In this document: piece by piece, positions 63,186 to 64,000 of the stretch
Position numbering within the stretch: position 1 is the stretch's first letter
Layout: each line of letters begins with the position of its first letter
DNA from: Cryoendolithus antarcticus
Lineage: Eukaryota; Ascomycota; Dothideomycetes; Cladosporiales; Cladosporiaceae
Assembly: GCA_002077065.1 (NCBI GenBank)
Contig: NAJO01000031.1
Span: forward strand, 186,001-250,000
Direction: 5' to 3'
DNA: 64,000 nucleotides
Translations under genes and position numbers: made by a program
The notes under the pieces: generated by a model
The model's input: the letters and a program-made list of their open reading frames with translations, nothing else
What the model was told of the DNA's origin: nothing
The model's database searches: none

Positions 63186-63786
63186 CTACCTATGGTGCGG
63201 CCGGCATGCGGCTTTCAGATGTTGAGAGCTTCCGAGATCTGATACATATTTATGAATCTAGTGTAGTGCAGTTGCCTCGTCTCGGCGACCTGGTCTGTAT
63301 GTTTTGGGCACTTTCCTGGTTGAATGAATTTCCAGGCGAGATGTTCTGATGATAAAGACGTTGCATTGCAGAACTAATGCTCCGTCTCGCAGCGTTCGCC
63401 TACATTGCACATATGCGATCTTTTCGGCAGCACCTCCGATTGGTTCGTAACGCCCCAAAAGCCAATATCAACGTGAAACATGTACCTACACGTCTCCCAA
63501 AACTCAGGATACGTCTGTGCAACCTTTGATGCAGCTGCAATAGTGATCTCTTCGAGGTAGTGTCAGTACGAGACTTGTTCTCGATATCATGAATTTGGTC
63601 TGTAGGCTCTCATCGACACGGTAATATGGCGATCCACGGGTGCAGGTGCATATATAGCAGCACAGGAAAGTCCCAACTTCTAGTGAAGCGCAGGTACCAA
63701 CACGCCTGCACAAAGCCGCCTGCGGCGTAGCACCTGCCTGCCATTGTCGATTTTCACTTCTCACTTTGTATTCATGCTGTCACACA
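63186..63786. other. divergent promoter region
   Basis: 600 bases between the BCS1-like gene and the last gene. Short ORFs only; nothing recognised. Confidence 0.45.
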
Positions 63787-64000
63787 ATGGCTACACTGTC
63801 ACATTCGACAATTTCTTCGACCATGGACAAGGTCACAGTTGATAAGGCGTACTTCGATGCTCTGCTGCGCAGGTAGGCTCTATTTGCCCATACAGAGGCT
63901 CACTGATGAGCTAACATGACCGCAGAGCAGATTTTGTGCGTCTCCATGGGGTGGCATTGGCAACCAGCCGTTGTCTCACTGACACTATCGTAGCATACCA
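63787..64000 (+). CDS. hypothetical protein, 5' end only
   Basis: ATG 63787 starts MATLSHSTISSTMDKVTVDK. Exon 1 ends at 63872 (donor GTAGGC, phase 2). After a CTAAC branch and CGCAG, exon 2 starts at 63926 and continues ADFVRLHGVALATSR to the window edge. The joint reads AYFDALLRRADFVRLHG, a helical-looking segment. Too little is present to name a family. Confidence 0.55.

Overview
This window reads as nuclear DNA of a filamentous ascomycete (Pezizomycotina), most likely a Dothideomycete. Genes carry short introns (about 35-75 nt) with GTRNGT-like donors, CTRAY branch sites and AG acceptors. The content is typical of such fungi: a HET-domain protein, TRI12-like and other MFS carriers, a DASH-complex subunit, a catabolic 3-dehydroquinase and a CmcJ/AsaB-type oxygenase. 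There are no bacterial operons or Shine-Dalgarno sites. Exon structures were worked out by eye from splice signals, reading frame and remembered family similarity; no search was run.

Left part (1-8.9 kb): the first 670 bases hold the 5' part of a PER1/PGAP3-like gene that runs off the left edge. The following 8 kb are gene-poor and stop-rich. They contain a decayed tRNA-Thr copy, a decayed repetitive gene at 2.6-3.7 kb, fragments of coding-looking sequence, and an apparently intact tRNA-Thr(CGU) with a very short intron.

8.9-28 kb: mostly housekeeping and metabolic genes. They are a rhodanese-PTP phosphatase, an SDR, tRNA-Thr(AGU), a GRE2-like reductase, an ARL1 GTPase, a lipid-kinase-like protein, a single-pass membrane protein, a CCDC174-like protein, an MFS carrier, homoserine dehydrogenase, and an intradiol ring-cleavage dioxygenase beside a type II dehydroquinase. 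The last two suggest an aromatic/quinate catabolic pair.

28-35 kb is an accessory block: two tandem F-box paralogues, both broken, then an oxidoreductase-like protein and a HET-domain protein. 35-40 kb holds profilin (with a 16-base exon), an RNPS1-like SR protein and a secreted 5'-nucleotidase-like phosphoesterase.

40.5-47.3 kb is a compact three-gene group: a Baeyer-Villiger monooxygenase, a CmcJ/AsaB-family oxygenase and, divergently, a nine-exon TRI12-like MFS transporter. It looks like a small oxidative tailoring or detoxification cluster and is the most interesting part of the window.

47.6-64 kb is dense core-gene territory: DPM1, a U2SURP/SR140-like splicing factor, a RING protein, a nitrilase-superfamily hydrolase, RNase H2 subunit B with a PIP box, a TTL-family ligase, a disordered nuclear-type protein, DUO1, a small conserved protein, a BCS1-like AAA ATPase and the start of one more gene.
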